The notes under the pieces are model-generated. The model saw only the letters and a list, made by a program, of their open reading frames with translations. It did no database searches and was not told where the DNA came from. DNA of 64,000 nucleotides from Moorena sp. SIO3I8 (lineage in GTDB: Bacteria; Cyanobacteriota; Cyanobacteriia; Cyanobacteriales; Coleofasciculaceae): contig NZ_JAAHHW010000006.1 in assembly GCF_010692325.1 (NCBI RefSeq), forward strand, positions 71,551-135,550, written 5' to 3'. Within the stretch, counting starts at the first letter, position 1; the number at the start of each line of letters is the position of its first letter. Below are positions 1 through 8,058 of this stretch, one piece after another. Made by a program: the position numbers and the translations under genes.

Positions 1-138
1 GCTTCTCCAGATTTACTGCCTCAAGCGATCATTCACAATCTCAAAATTGAAGTTCAAGAAGAGCTTCAAGAAGAAAAAGGAAATGAGCCACCTTACCAAA
101 AGATACTCAGCCTTATTGCGCGCCAAACCGGTGTGATG
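1..138 (+). other. Open fragment of unknown identity, joined to a PBP2 fragment
   Basis: Reading frame 1 is open from the window edge to the stop at 253-255, but PBP2-like sequence in another frame takes over near 125-140. Only the first 40-45 codons can therefore belong to this unknown gene. They encode a charged, Glu/Gln-rich stretch (EVQEELQEEKGNEPPYQKI) that I do not recognise. Frames 2 and 3 here do not encode PBP2 and contain stops. It may be the tail of a gene whose start lies before the window, fused to the PBP2 fragment by rearrangement. Confidence 0.35.
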
Positions 139-824
139 CCTTTGGGGAGTGGAACCGAGCCGGATTTGGTCCAATGGGATTTGTGGGTGCTATGGCTTGG
201 AGCAGTAACACCTTCTTTGGTCAAATCGGTCGAGGGGTTGGGGGGAAAACCCTGATTGAATGGGCTCGTAGATATGGCTTTGGTGAAAAAACTGGTATTG
301 AGTTATCCGGCGAATCCAGTGGTTTGATAGTGGATGATGCCTGGAAGCGGAAAAACTACAATTGGGGATGGACCGTTGGGGATACCATAAATATGTCTAT
401 TGGTCAAGGGTTTACCCTAGGAACACCCTTACAATCCTCGGTGATGTTTTCTGCAGTTGCCAATGGTGGCTATCGGGTTAAACCCCACTTGCTCAAGAAC
501 AATCAGGATGCTATTAAAGGGCGAGTGTCCATCAATATGAAGCCATCAACGATTCAGACCCTGCGCCGAGGATTGCGAGCTGTGGTGACTGGGGGAACAG
601 GAGCGGCATTGAGGGTGCCAGAGTTGCCTCCTGCCGCTGGTAAGAGTGGAACAGCAGAGGCTCCTCCTGGGAAACCTCATGCTTGGTTTGGTGGTTTTGC
701 CCCCTATGATAAACCCGAGATTGCGGTTGTTGCTTTTGTGGAACATTCCGGCGGCGGTGGAGGTTCAGTGGCAGGACCAATTGTGCGCCAGGTGATGGAG
801 GCTTATTTTAAACATAATAAATGA
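139..824 (+). pseudogene. mrdA: 5'-truncated penicillin-binding protein 2 (transpeptidase C-terminal part)
   Basis: PBP2 is the transpeptidase that cross-links peptidoglycan during cell elongation. About 228 codons of its C-terminal half are readable, from FGEWNRAGFGP near 139, through the SxN-type motif WSSN (codons near 198-210), to the KTG-box KSGTAE near 642-660, ending in a TGA at 822-824. The upstream part, which must carry the SxxK catalytic serine, is missing: the same frame has stops at 48-50 and 84-86, and no other frame in bases 1-138 resembles PBP2. The first ATG in this frame is at 174, but nothing suggests a real start there. Since PBP2 is normally essential, an intact copy probably exists elsewhere. 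An assembly misjoin is the alternative. Confidence 0.72.
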
Positions 825-1004
825 TTCAAACTCTGGTTAGTCCTGAGTCGAAAGTGACCGAAAACCCTGAGAGCGCAAGCCCCTAAATTCTATTTATGGG
901 GTTAGCTCGAACAGGAATTTATTCCCTAACTGCTCGGTAACTTTCGTCCTAGAAGATCGACTATAATAGCAAGTAATGCATTAATACCAAGGAGGTGATT
1001 TTAA

Positions 1005-2333
1005 GTGTTGGTTATGGAGTTCAAAGCTGTCCTCAAAGAGCCTCAAAAGTTGGCAATAAATGAAGCCATTAGAACTGCTCGCTTTGTCCGTAACAAGGTA
1101 CTTCGGTACTGGATGGACAATTCTGGGACAGGAAAGAAAGAACTCTATCGCTATAACACTCAATTAAGAGATGAATTCAAGTTTGTTAAAGACCTCAATA
1201 GTCATGCTTGTCAAGCCTCTGTTGAGAACGTAGAACGCGCTATCAAACGTTTCTTTGATAACTGCAAGAAGAAAGTCCCTGGGAAGAAGGGTTATCCTCG
1301 CTTTAAGAAACATTCTAGGTCAGTGGAGTATAAGCAATCTGGATGGAAGTTATCCCCAGATAAGAAGTCCATAAGATTCACCGACAAGAAGGGTATCGGA
1401 AAAGTCAAGCTCAAGGGTAGCTGGGACTTATGGAGATTCGACCAGAAACTGATCAAGAGGGTTCGGATTGTCCAAAGAGCAGATGGGTATTATGTCCAGT
1501 TTTGCGTGAAAGTAGATAATTACGAACAGCTAGAGGCCACCGGTTTTACTGTTGGTTTAGACGTTGGGTTAAAGGAGTTTTATACCGACTCCAATGGACG
1601 CTCTGAACCTAATCCCAGATTCTACAGAAAAAGTGAAAAGCGTCTAAGGTTTTACCAACGTCGAGTTTCTCGAAAAAAGAAAGGCTCTGCTAACCGAAAG
1701 AAGGCAATTAATAGACTAGGTAAGGTACACCTTAGAATAAGTAGGCAACGCAATGAGCACGCTAAGAGACTGGTTAGAAGTTACCGTAAGATAGTGGAGC
1801 CTTATTACAAAAGATTTAACCCTTTTATGCAAAGCCGAACACCCATAAAGGCTCCACTATCTAAGGTTTCGTCTCCGGCGCGCTACGTAATCCGGTCTAA
1901 CGACCTGGTCGCCTACGTTCGCGCAGCGTGCCGAAGGCAAGATCTAAGGGTTAGAAACTTAGTTAAAAACCACTGTCTAGCCAAGTCTATTAATGATGCA
2001 GGTTGGTATCAATTCCGGAGGTGGCTGGAATATTTTGGACAAAAGTTTGGCAGAATAACTGTTGCAGTCAATCCTGCTTATACAAGCCAAAATTGCTCTA
2101 ATTGTGGCAAAGAAGTCAAGAAATCATTATCAACTAGAACTCACGTTTGTAAGTGTGGTTGTCGATTAGATAGAGACCACAATGCTGCCATAAACATCCT
2201 TCAAAGAGCCTTGAGTACGGTGGGGCACACCGGAACTATTTCAAACGCTTGGGGAGAATTGGCCTCTACTTTTTCTGGCTCCGGCTTGGAAAAGCAAGTC
2301 AGCTCGTTGAACCAAGAATCCCCTAGCTTCTAG
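1005..2333 (+). CDS. tnpB: TnpB-family RNA-guided nuclease, interrupted by two in-frame insertions, probably inactive
   Basis: The 442-residue protein is close to the 394-residue TnpB at 9402-10586. RuvC-I Asp (GLDVGL, about residue 186), a zinc ribbon (CSNC...CKCGC) and the DRDHNAA motif are present. Two extra segments are not in the other copy: about 35 residues from a 105-bp insertion at 1772-1876, and a short segment at 1915-1938 that changes VAYEDL to VAYVRAACRRQDL. The second replaces the RuvC-II glutamate, so catalysis is probably lost. Both insertions keep the frame. The start is GTG at 1005, six bases after a strong AAGGAGGTGAT ribosome site. No tnpA accompanies it. Confidence 0.85.
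   Translation: MLVMEFKAVLKEPQKLAINEAIRTARFVRNKVLRYWMDNSGTGKKELYRYNTQLRDEFKFVKDLNSHACQASVENVERAIKRFFDNCKKKVPGKKGYPRFKKHSRSVEYKQSGWKLSPDKKSIRFTDKKGIGKVKLKGSWDLWRFDQKLIKRVRIVQRADGYYVQFCVKVDNYEQLEATGFTVGLDVGLKEFYTDSNGRSEPNPRFYRKSEKRLRFYQRRVSRKKKGSANRKKAINRLGKVHLRISRQRNEHAKRLVRSYRKIVEPYYKRFNPFMQSRTPIKAPLSKVSSPARYVIRSNDLVAYVRAACRRQDLRVRNLVKNHCLAKSINDAGWYQFRRWLEYFGQKFGRITVAVNPAYTSQNCSNCGKEVKKSLSTRTHVCKCGCRLDRDHNAAINILQRALSTVGHTGTISNAWGELASTFSGSGLEKQVSSLNQESPSF
1772..1876. repeat. MITE-like 105-bp insertion inside tnpB copy 1
   Basis: Absent from the related tnpB at 9402-10586. It contains a perfect 14-bp inverted repeat, GATAGTGGAGCCTT at 1790-1803 and its complement at 1848-1861, with weaker symmetry extending outward. 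Its length is a multiple of three and it has no stop in the tnpB frame. The outer boundaries are judged by aligning the two proteins, so they are good to a few bases. Confidence 0.6.
1915..1938. repeat. Short GTTCGCG-AGCGTGCC repeat inserted in the RuvC-II motif of tnpB copy 1
   Basis: The segment GTTCGCGCAGCGTGCCGAAG plus four bases is a diverged member of the GTTCGCGTAGCGTGGCC family found throughout this window. The related tnpB reads straight from TAT/TAC to GAAGATCTA here. Net gain is 21 bp (seven codons), and the catalytic Glu codon is replaced by Gln. Confidence 0.65.
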
Positions 2334-2345
2334 CTATGGGGAGTG

Positions 2346-3287
2346 TCAAATGATCTGAATCCCCTGACTCCATAACTTGGTTACCCAAAACTCCAAATCT
2401 GGGTCAGTAATCTCAATGCTTACTTTTTGTTGAATTTCCTGGGCTTGCTCCTGGGACTTGCACAGGGCAAATACCGTCGGACCGGAACCAGACATCATGG
2501 TTCCTATCGCACCACTATTCTCAAAGGCTTTCCGTAGTTGCAAGACTTGGGGGTGATTGGGTAACACCACTTTTTCTAAATCATTGCGCAATAGTTTACC
2601 AATCTGTCCCCCATCCTTATTGAGGATTTCCTTAACTATTGGACCACTATGAAAACGATTAGCACGGGATTCTAAGTCCTCAGGCTCCCGGATATAGGTT
2701 TCCCCAAACTGATTTCGATAAGTCTGATAAGCCCAAGCAGTAGAAACCATGAGACTGCGGTATTTACCCAACACGACATATAGAGAATCTAGTCCCGGTA
2801 GGGCAGACAATCGCTCACCTCTGCCCAGAGCTAGAGCGGTTCCACCAGCAAGGCAAAACGGCACATCAGATCCAAGCTGTGCTGCCAATTGTTCTAATTC
2901 CGGGTGGGTTAATCCCAATTGCCACAACATATCGATTCCTACTAACACAGCCGCTGCATCCGTCGAGCCACCAGCTAGTCCAGCGGCTACAGGAATTCGC
3001 TTGTGGATAGTAATTTCTACACCGCCCAAGTTAGCAAAGTACTCAGGAAACTCCTCCCACATCAAGGCAGCTGCTTTATAAGCGAGGTTGCTTTCATCCG
3101 TTGGCACTTGGGGATGATGACAGTGGACTTTAATCTCCTGTGTACCAATGGCACGGATGTCGATTTGATCAGCTAATTCGATGCTTTGGAGAATCATTGC
3201 GAGTTCGTGATAACCATCACCCGCATCACCGATGATTTCCAAATACAGATTGATTTTAGCTGGGGCATTTAGGGAATAAGAATGCAT
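2346..3287 (-). CDS. ispE: 4-diphosphocytidyl-2-C-methyl-D-erythritol kinase
   Basis: Phosphorylates CDP-methylerythritol with ATP in the cytosolic MEP pathway for isoprenoid precursors, which feed carotenoids, phytol and quinones. The 313-residue protein has the GHMP-kinase layout: N-terminal APAKINLYLEI, the ATP-binding PVAAGLAGGSTDAAA motif (residues about 100-114), and the late GTMMSGSGPTVFA motif. Length is normal. Its ATG at 3287 lies inside the end of rsmA (32-bp overlap), so the two are probably co-transcribed. The tnpB element 855-2349 lies directly downstream. Confidence 0.96.
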   Translation of the reverse strand: MHSYSLNAPAKINLYLEIIGDAGDGYHELAMILQSIELADQIDIRAIGTQEIKVHCHHPQVPTDESNLAYKAAALMWEEFPEYFANLGGVEITIHKRIPVAAGLAGGSTDAAAVLVGIDMLWQLGLTHPELEQLAAQLGSDVPFCLAGGTALALGRGERLSALPGLDSLYVVLGKYRSLMVSTAWAYQTYRNQFGETYIREPEDLESRANRFHSGPIVKEILNKDGGQIGKLLRNDLEKVVLPNHPQVLQLRKAFENSGAIGTMMSGSGPTVFALCKSQEQAQEIQQKVSIEITDPDLEFWVTKLWSQGIQII

Positions 3288-4104
3288 TCTTTATGGTGAT
3301 CTGATTCGCTAGGGCTATCCATTGAGCAACACTAAGGTCTTCGGCTCGGGCTTGAGGGCTTATTTCTAATTGTTCCAGCAATTGGGTGATGCGATCGCGT
3401 TCGATTACAGATTTTAAATTATTGCGCAACATTTTTCGTTTGCTGCCAAAGCCCAGTTTCAATAGTGTCTCCAAGCATCTGGGGTCAGAAGCTGGTGGTT
3501 CAGCTAGGCTCGGATGTAACCGTACGACAGCGGAATCGACCTTGGGGGGAGGAGAGAATGCCGAGGCAGGTACATCGCAAATCAATTCACATTTGGCGAG
3601 ATACTGAACCCGCACTGATAATGCCCCGAATGCTCTAGAACTGGGTTTGGCATATAACCGCTGAGCTACTTCTTTTTGGACTAGCAGCACGATTAAATCA
3701 AACCCTGGCACAGCTGGCTGAGTGATGGTACCTAGCAACTTTTCCAGAATCGGACCGGTAATATTATAGGGGATATTGGCAACAACTTTATTGGGTTGTT
3801 GGAAATTGGAAAAGTTAGCTAACAAGGTATCTAAGTCTAGGGACAGAAAGTCCCCTTGGAGCAGTAAAAAATTATCTATCTTACCGAGTTTTTTAACTAA
3901 TAATCGGCACAAGTCTCGATCAATTTCTACCGCCACTACAGACTGAACAAAAGGCAGTAACCGCTGGGTAAGAATGCCAGTACCCGGACCAATTTCTAGA
4001 ATGCGATCGCTTTTTTGTAAATTAGCGGCTGTCACGATTTGGTTGAGTGCCTCCTCGCTACGCAGCCAATGTTGAGCAAATTTTTTACGAGCTTTTATGG
4101 TCAT
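3256..4104 (-). CDS. rsmA: 16S rRNA (adenine1518/1519-N6)-dimethyltransferase
   Basis: Dimethylates two adjacent adenines in the 3'-terminal loop of 16S rRNA, using S-adenosylmethionine, late in 30S assembly. The 282-residue protein shows QHWLRSEEALNQIV at the N-terminus, SAM motif I LEIGPGTGILT (about residues 36-46), and the catalytic NIPYNITGPI motif. FSPPPKVDSAVV is also typical of the KsgA family. Length matches the family. It is the upstream partner of ispE, overlapping it by 32 bp. Confidence 0.96.
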   Translation of the reverse strand: MTIKARKKFAQHWLRSEEALNQIVTAANLQKSDRILEIGPGTGILTQRLLPFVQSVVAVEIDRDLCRLLVKKLGKIDNFLLLQGDFLSLDLDTLLANFSNFQQPNKVVANIPYNITGPILEKLLGTITQPAVPGFDLIVLLVQKEVAQRLYAKPSSRAFGALSVRVQYLAKCELICDVPASAFSPPPKVDSAVVRLHPSLAEPPASDPRCLETLLKLGFGSKRKMLRNNLKSVIERDRITQLLEQLEISPQARAEDLSVAQWIALANQITIKNAFLFPKCPS

Positions 4105-4316
4105 TGCCCAATTTTATAGCATTTCTGAATTCGGTACCCAATTGATAACTTAAGCGCGTAATTACCGATTAATGAAGTATAATAATGATGCTACTGTACA
4201 GGATATCAGAGCAAGTTGGGTTAATCACGTCTAATCATATTTAATTAACCAGTAACAAGTAACCAAGTTCCTTGAATTATCATTACTAAACCGACGAACA
4301 AGAGCTCAAAGGTTAA

Positions 4317-5282
4317 TCAATTTATTTTCAGGAAGTTTTGGAACAAACCTTGGTTTTGCCAGGCGTAATTCTTGGCAACACGCTTTAACTTGGCAATATT
4401 GCTCCGAGTCGCATCATCCATTGCGTCACTAGTGATTTGCGGTTGTAGACGCAGGTAACGAGAAACTGTTGCATCCTCGGATTCTAAGCTACCCATCAAC
4501 TCTTTGGTAATATACCGGTGAATGTCAGAAGGAGCATCAAATAGCACTTCAATCAATCGTCCTTGCCATCCCCATTGTCCCAATCCCCAGCCTCTAGCTT
4601 TTTCCCAAGGAATGGGGCGGTTGGATGCTCCTGTGCCAATGGAGATTATAGAAATTTCCTCAAGGGAATGATTTAAGCGGATCGCTTCAGCTAATGCACA
4701 GCTTGAGGGATTATTCGCCCCAACCCCACCATCAATTGCCGAGTAAGTCTTGCTTTGAGTCTTGAGCTGATGGGCTGGAAAATAGGTGGGGGCAGATGCG
4801 GAACAGACACAGGCTTCCCATAAGGGAACATCAAAATAATCTTTGTCTTCACGCCAGCTTTTAAAGACAATCGGCATGCGACTAATGGTGTCGTAGGCTG
4901 TGATCAACAGCCGAGGTGAATCGTAGATATCCGACAGTTTGGTCGTCCCAAACTGTTCTTTCATCACCTCAATTAACCCCTGATTGGAGTGTTTAGGAGC
5001 AGAAAGACCATACTGAAGGATCACCTTAAGCCGCTTTAGTGAAAAACGGCTGGTGTAGCGGAAAATCCTTTCCCCTTTCTGTTCATAAAGTCTAATCATC
5101 TCCCGACTGGGGATGCCAGTGGCAATCCCGGCAGCCAAGATTGAACCAGTGGAGGTACCTGCAATTAAATCAAAATACTTGTTGAGGGGCTGGTTAATCT
5201 CTTTCTCCAATTCTGCCAAGATTACTGCTGCGATAACGCCCCGAATACCACCGCCATCTAAGCTGAGTATGCGAAAAGTCAT
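4317..5282 (-). CDS. Patatin-like phospholipase / lipid acyl hydrolase
   Basis: Patatin-family hydrolases cleave acyl chains from lipids with a Ser-Asp dyad. The 321-residue protein starts with the oxyanion motif DGGGIRG (about residues 9-15). It then has the nucleophile elbow GTSTG (about 43-47) and the DGG aspartate motif (AIDGGVGANNP, near residue 188). There is no signal peptide or membrane segment, so it is probably cytosolic. Length is typical of CapV-like and cyanobacterial patatins, but no cyclase/sensor gene lies next to it, so a CBASS role is not supported. It lies 37 bp downstream of folB on the same strand. Confidence 0.88.
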   Translation of the reverse strand: MTFRILSLDGGGIRGVIAAVILAELEKEINQPLNKYFDLIAGTSTGSILAAGIATGIPSREMIRLYEQKGERIFRYTSRFSLKRLKVILQYGLSAPKHSNQGLIEVMKEQFGTTKLSDIYDSPRLLITAYDTISRMPIVFKSWREDKDYFDVPLWEACVCSASAPTYFPAHQLKTQSKTYSAIDGGVGANNPSSCALAEAIRLNHSLEEISIISIGTGASNRPIPWEKARGWGLGQWGWQGRLIEVLFDAPSDIHRYITKELMGSLESEDATVSRYLRLQPQITSDAMDDATRSNIAKLKRVAKNYAWQNQGLFQNFLKIN

Positions 5283-5319
5283 GATCCCCCTAAAAACCCA
5301 CGATGTTGAATTATTCCTC

Positions 5320-5688
5320 CTACCTATTGTGACGGGTTCTAGTCACTTCCAGGGTGATATTACCTCCAAAATCTGGAATCGGGGCACCAGGTTTGCTTAA
5401 CTGCACCTGGACTTGCTCCACCTTATCGAATTCTAGAATCGCATTAGCAATTTGAACTGCCAATTTTTCGATCAGGGCACATTTTGAGGTTTTAACCAAA
5501 TGCTTGACAGTATCAATAGTTTGCCGATAATCCATGGTATCCCTAAGGTCATCACTTTCTCCCGCAGGGCTTAGATCTAGCCACATGGTCAGGTCTACTT
5601 CAAACCACTGTCCTAGGGTCTGTTCTTCCGGTAGGTAGCCAGTGTAGCCGTAGCAGCGAATATTGCTCAGTTTAATACAGTCCATCAT
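5320..5688 (-). CDS. folB: Dihydroneopterin aldolase
   Basis: Converts 7,8-dihydroneopterin to 6-hydroxymethyl-dihydropterin in folate synthesis. The 122-residue protein has the FolB pattern: MDCIKLSNIRCYGYTGYLPEEQ at the start, DYRQTIDTVK in the middle, the catalytic/binding ALIEKLAVQIA motif, and a C-terminal KPGAPIPDFGGNITLEVTR. Length is as expected. It is followed by the patatin gene, suggesting a shared transcript. Confidence 0.94.
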   Translation of the reverse strand: MMDCIKLSNIRCYGYTGYLPEEQTLGQWFEVDLTMWLDLSPAGESDDLRDTMDYRQTIDTVKHLVKTSKCALIEKLAVQIANAILEFDKVEQVQVQLSKPGAPIPDFGGNITLEVTRTRHNR

Positions 5689-5922
5689 TTGTCAAGTTTT
5701 CCCTCATCTATGCTTTATCACCAAAGTCAACGATTGCCATTAGCGCTACTACTTTGGGTTAATCGCTTTTAAAATCTAATGTTTAAAAATGAGAATTGCT
5801 GGAATCTATTACCAAAATTGTTGTCTCAATTAAACCCCTAGCATACAACCATTGCGTAAGTCCGCTCCTTTATTAGATTTGTACTCAAGCAATCCATAAC
5901 CAGGGATTTGTGTTTTATAGTC

Positions 5923-6603
5923 TTAGTCTGTTCCAGTCTCTAAGGATACTGCTGGAGAAAGGGGTTTCCCGATTTGGGGTTCGGTACCTGTAAGTAGACG
6001 CTGGATGTTACTGCGGTGACGGATGATCACATATATGCCAGCAGCAATACCAAATAACTCATAGGCAAGAGGAGCTTTGGTAAGGTACATCAGTAGGGAA
6101 ACAGCGATCGCACCAGCAATGGAACTGAGAGAGACGATACGAGAAATGGCCAAGACTACTGCAAATACACCTAGGGTTCCTAACCCTACAGGCCAAGACA
6201 TGGTAAGGATAACACCTATACTGGTGGCAACGGATTTACCTCCGGTAAAGTTTAGCCAAATGGATTTACTATGACCAAAGATAGCAGCAAACGCAGCTAA
6301 TGCAACTAACCAGGGTTGCCAGGTTTCAGGGAGTAGGGAAACTTGTGTCAGGGTATAAAAGCCATTGACTAGACTAATAGCAGCTGCTCCTTTCAAGGCA
6401 TCAATCAGTAATACCACCACTGCTGGTCCTTTGCCCACAGTTCTCAATATATTGGTGGCACCGGTGGAGCCAGAGCCATGCTCGCGAATATCAATATCTT
6501 TAAGCCAGCGTCCTGCTAGGTAACCAGTAGGCAGGGAACCTAATAAATAGGCTGAGATGACTAGTAGCCCACTCCAAGTTAAGTTAAGTACCATTGGTGT
6601 CAT
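5923..6603 (-). CDS. plsY: Glycerol-3-phosphate acyltransferase (acyl-phosphate dependent)
   Basis: Transfers an acyl group from acyl-phosphate to glycerol-3-phosphate, the first step of membrane lipid synthesis, in the inner membrane. Hydrophobic segments, the LLGSLPTGYLAGRW and HGSGSTGATNILRT motifs and GHSKSIWLNFTGGKSVAT identify PlsY. I place the start at ATG 6603 (MTPMVLN). The frame is open up to 6636, but those upstream codons run into the right end of the tnpB element at 6630-8058. That element separates plsY from the DUF3086 gene, so plsY may have lost its original promoter or operon leader. Confidence 0.93.
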   Translation of the reverse strand: MTPMVLNLTWSGLLVISAYLLGSLPTGYLAGRWLKDIDIREHGSGSTGATNILRTVGKGPAVVVLLIDALKGAAAISLVNGFYTLTQVSLLPETWQPWLVALAAFAAIFGHSKSIWLNFTGGKSVATSIGVILTMSWPVGLGTLGVFAVVLAISRIVSLSSIAGAIAVSLLMYLTKAPLAYELFGIAAGIYVIIRHRSNIQRLLTGTEPQIGKPLSPAVSLETGTD

Positions 6604-6689
6604 GTTGAAAATTTTCACAAGATCCGGCATTGACATCCTCCCGCCGCTAAATCCGGCGATTATAGCGGGGGATTCCTAAGACTCACGAC

Positions 6690-7880
6690 TTAGGTTTCTG
6701 CTTCCTTCTCCCTTTTTTTGGAGTTTTTCGCACCAGCCTTCCGAGACTTACTCTCCTCGGGTCTTACGGTCGCTCCACAGACTGACACGGCAAGCCCTGC
6801 CGCCAAAATATTAATTGATGCGTTGATATCGCGATCGTGGTGAGTATTGCAAGATGGACAATCCCACTCTCGAACATTTAACGGTAAAGATTCGACGCGA
6901 TTCAAGCACACAGAACATAACTTGCTACTGGGAAACCATCTGTCAATTGATACAGCTTCACGGTTGTACCACTCTGACTTGTATTTGATTTGACGGATTA
7001 TTTCTGCCCAGTTAGCATCACTAATCACCAGCGCTAATTTGTGGTTTTTGACCAGATTTTTCACAGCTAAGTCCTCAAACGCAATCAATTGGTTTTCTTT
7101 GACCAGTTTAGTAGTTAGCTTGTGGGTAAAATCCCTTCTAGCGTCCTTGATTTTTGCGTGTATCCTGGCTACCTTCAATCTGGCTTTGTAGCGATTGTTA
7201 GATCCTTTCTGTTTCCGCGACAAAGCTTTTTGGTATTTAGCCAGTTTTTTCTTGAGCTTTTTAAAATGCTTTGGGTTAGCAATCTTATCTCCGTCACTGG
7301 TTGTAATTAGGCTAGTAATTCCTAGATCAAAACCAACTCGTTTATCCGTGGTAGGTAAACTCAAGTCTCTAGGGTCATTGAACCTGATCGAGACATGCCA
7401 ACGATTGGACGGATCTAAACTAACTGTAACGGTACTTGGATTGCAGTTTGCAGGTAGCTGACGACTCCAGCGAATAGGCAAAGGTTCTTGACATTTAGCT
7501 AGATATATCTGACCATTTTTCCATTTAAATGCGGATTTTGTGAATTCCGCACTACCACCATTCCGCTTTTTCTTGAAGTTTGGATATTTAATGCGACCTG
7601 CAAAGAAGTTCGTAAAAGCAGTTTGAAGATGTCTTAATCCCTGTTGAAGTGGAACAGAGCTAACTTCATTTAAAAAGAACAAATCATCCTCTTTCTTCCA
7701 TCCTGTCAACATTGAGGAAGTTTCTTTATAGCTGACTCGTTTTTGGTGCTCGTACCATCCTTTTGTTCTAGCGTCCAAGGCTTTGTTGTATACAAGTCTT
7801 ACGCAGCCTAGAGTTCTCCTTAACAGAGTCTCCTGTTCAGGGGTTGGGTAAAAACGGTAACGGTAAGCTTTTTCAGTCAT
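6690..7880 (-). CDS. tnpB: TnpB-family RNA-guided endonuclease, apparently intact
   Basis: TnpB proteins of IS200/IS605 elements are RuvC nucleases guided by an RNA from the element's right end; they cut donor sites and help retain the element. This 396-residue protein has all expected parts: an N-terminal YRYRFYPTPEQE segment, RuvC-I Asp185 (GFDLGIT), RuvC-II Glu269 (IAFEDLAVKNL), a CxxC...CxxC zinc ribbon (322/325, 341/344) and RuvC-III in DRDINAS (about 349-351). It belongs to a different subfamily from the tnpB genes at 1005 and 9402. The start is ATG 7880. No tnpA is near. Confidence 0.92.
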   Translation of the reverse strand: MTEKAYRYRFYPTPEQETLLRRTLGCVRLVYNKALDARTKGWYEHQKRVSYKETSSMLTGWKKEDDLFFLNEVSSVPLQQGLRHLQTAFTNFFAGRIKYPNFKKKRNGGSAEFTKSAFKWKNGQIYLAKCQEPLPIRWSRQLPANCNPSTVTVSLDPSNRWHVSIRFNDPRDLSLPTTDKRVGFDLGITSLITTSDGDKIANPKHFKKLKKKLAKYQKALSRKQKGSNNRYKARLKVARIHAKIKDARRDFTHKLTTKLVKENQLIAFEDLAVKNLVKNHKLALVISDANWAEIIRQIKYKSEWYNREAVSIDRWFPSSKLCSVCLNRVESLPLNVREWDCPSCNTHHDRDINASINILAAGLAVSVCGATVRPEESKSRKAGAKNSKKREKEAET

Positions 7881-7919
7881 GCTTACATTTTAAAGCGTTC
7901 CGTGTAAGATGTCAAGGGG

Positions 7920-7962
7920 AGGTGCGCTTTCCGTTCGCCTTTGGCGAACGGAAAGCGCACCT
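7920..7962. repeat. Perfect 43-bp palindromic repeat (family B)
   Basis: Arms AGGTGCGCTTTCCGTTCGCC and its exact complement (20 bp each) surround a 3-base centre. The outer halves match the family-B repeats at 21832-21877, 26304-26346 and 48950-48995; the centre here is a variant. It lies in the untranslated leader of the tnpB element. Confidence 0.8.
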
Positions 7963-8058
7963 AGCAATTCATGAGGGGCTGTGTGCGGAACCTGCGTCCG
8001 CACTTTATACGCCCCGTCTCCCGCTAACCCTACCGGTATAACGGGAGTATTCTTGCTC

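Larger units (their letters stand above)
855..2349 (+). mobile_element. Solitary tnpB element (IS200/IS605 type), copy 1
   Basis: Ends were set by comparison with the related element at 9368-10741. Both start with TGACCGAAAACC and carry a left-end hairpin (GCCCCTAAA...TTTATGGGGTTAGC here), and both finish with GGGGAGTGTCAA after a C-rich/G-rich hairpin. Flanking bases differ between the two copies, which supports the boundaries. Only tnpB is present; no Y1 transposase tnpA is encoded, so movement would need a transposase in trans. By analogy with characterised elements, the right-end hairpin overlapping the 3' end of tnpB could be the omega-RNA region. It lies between the mrdA fragment and ispE. 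Confidence 0.8.
6630..8058 (-). mobile_element. Solitary tnpB element of a second subfamily
   Basis: The right end (low coordinates) has a GC-rich hairpin, CCGCCGCTAAATCCGGCG followed by ATTATAGCGGGGGATTCC, finishing in GGATGTCAA read on the minus strand. The left end abuts the DUF3086 stop codon, with TACCGGTATAACGGGAGTA near 8032-8050. Only tnpB is present. The element sits between DUF3086 and plsY. The left boundary is inferred from where the DUF3086 stop lies and may be off by several bases. A palindromic repeat (7920-7962) lies in the leader between left end and gene. Confidence 0.68.

Noticed and set aside
4317-5282. Patatin phospholipase as a CBASS effector
   Set aside because: No cyclic-nucleotide synthase or CBASS accessory gene is adjacent; neighbours are folB and rsmA/ispE.
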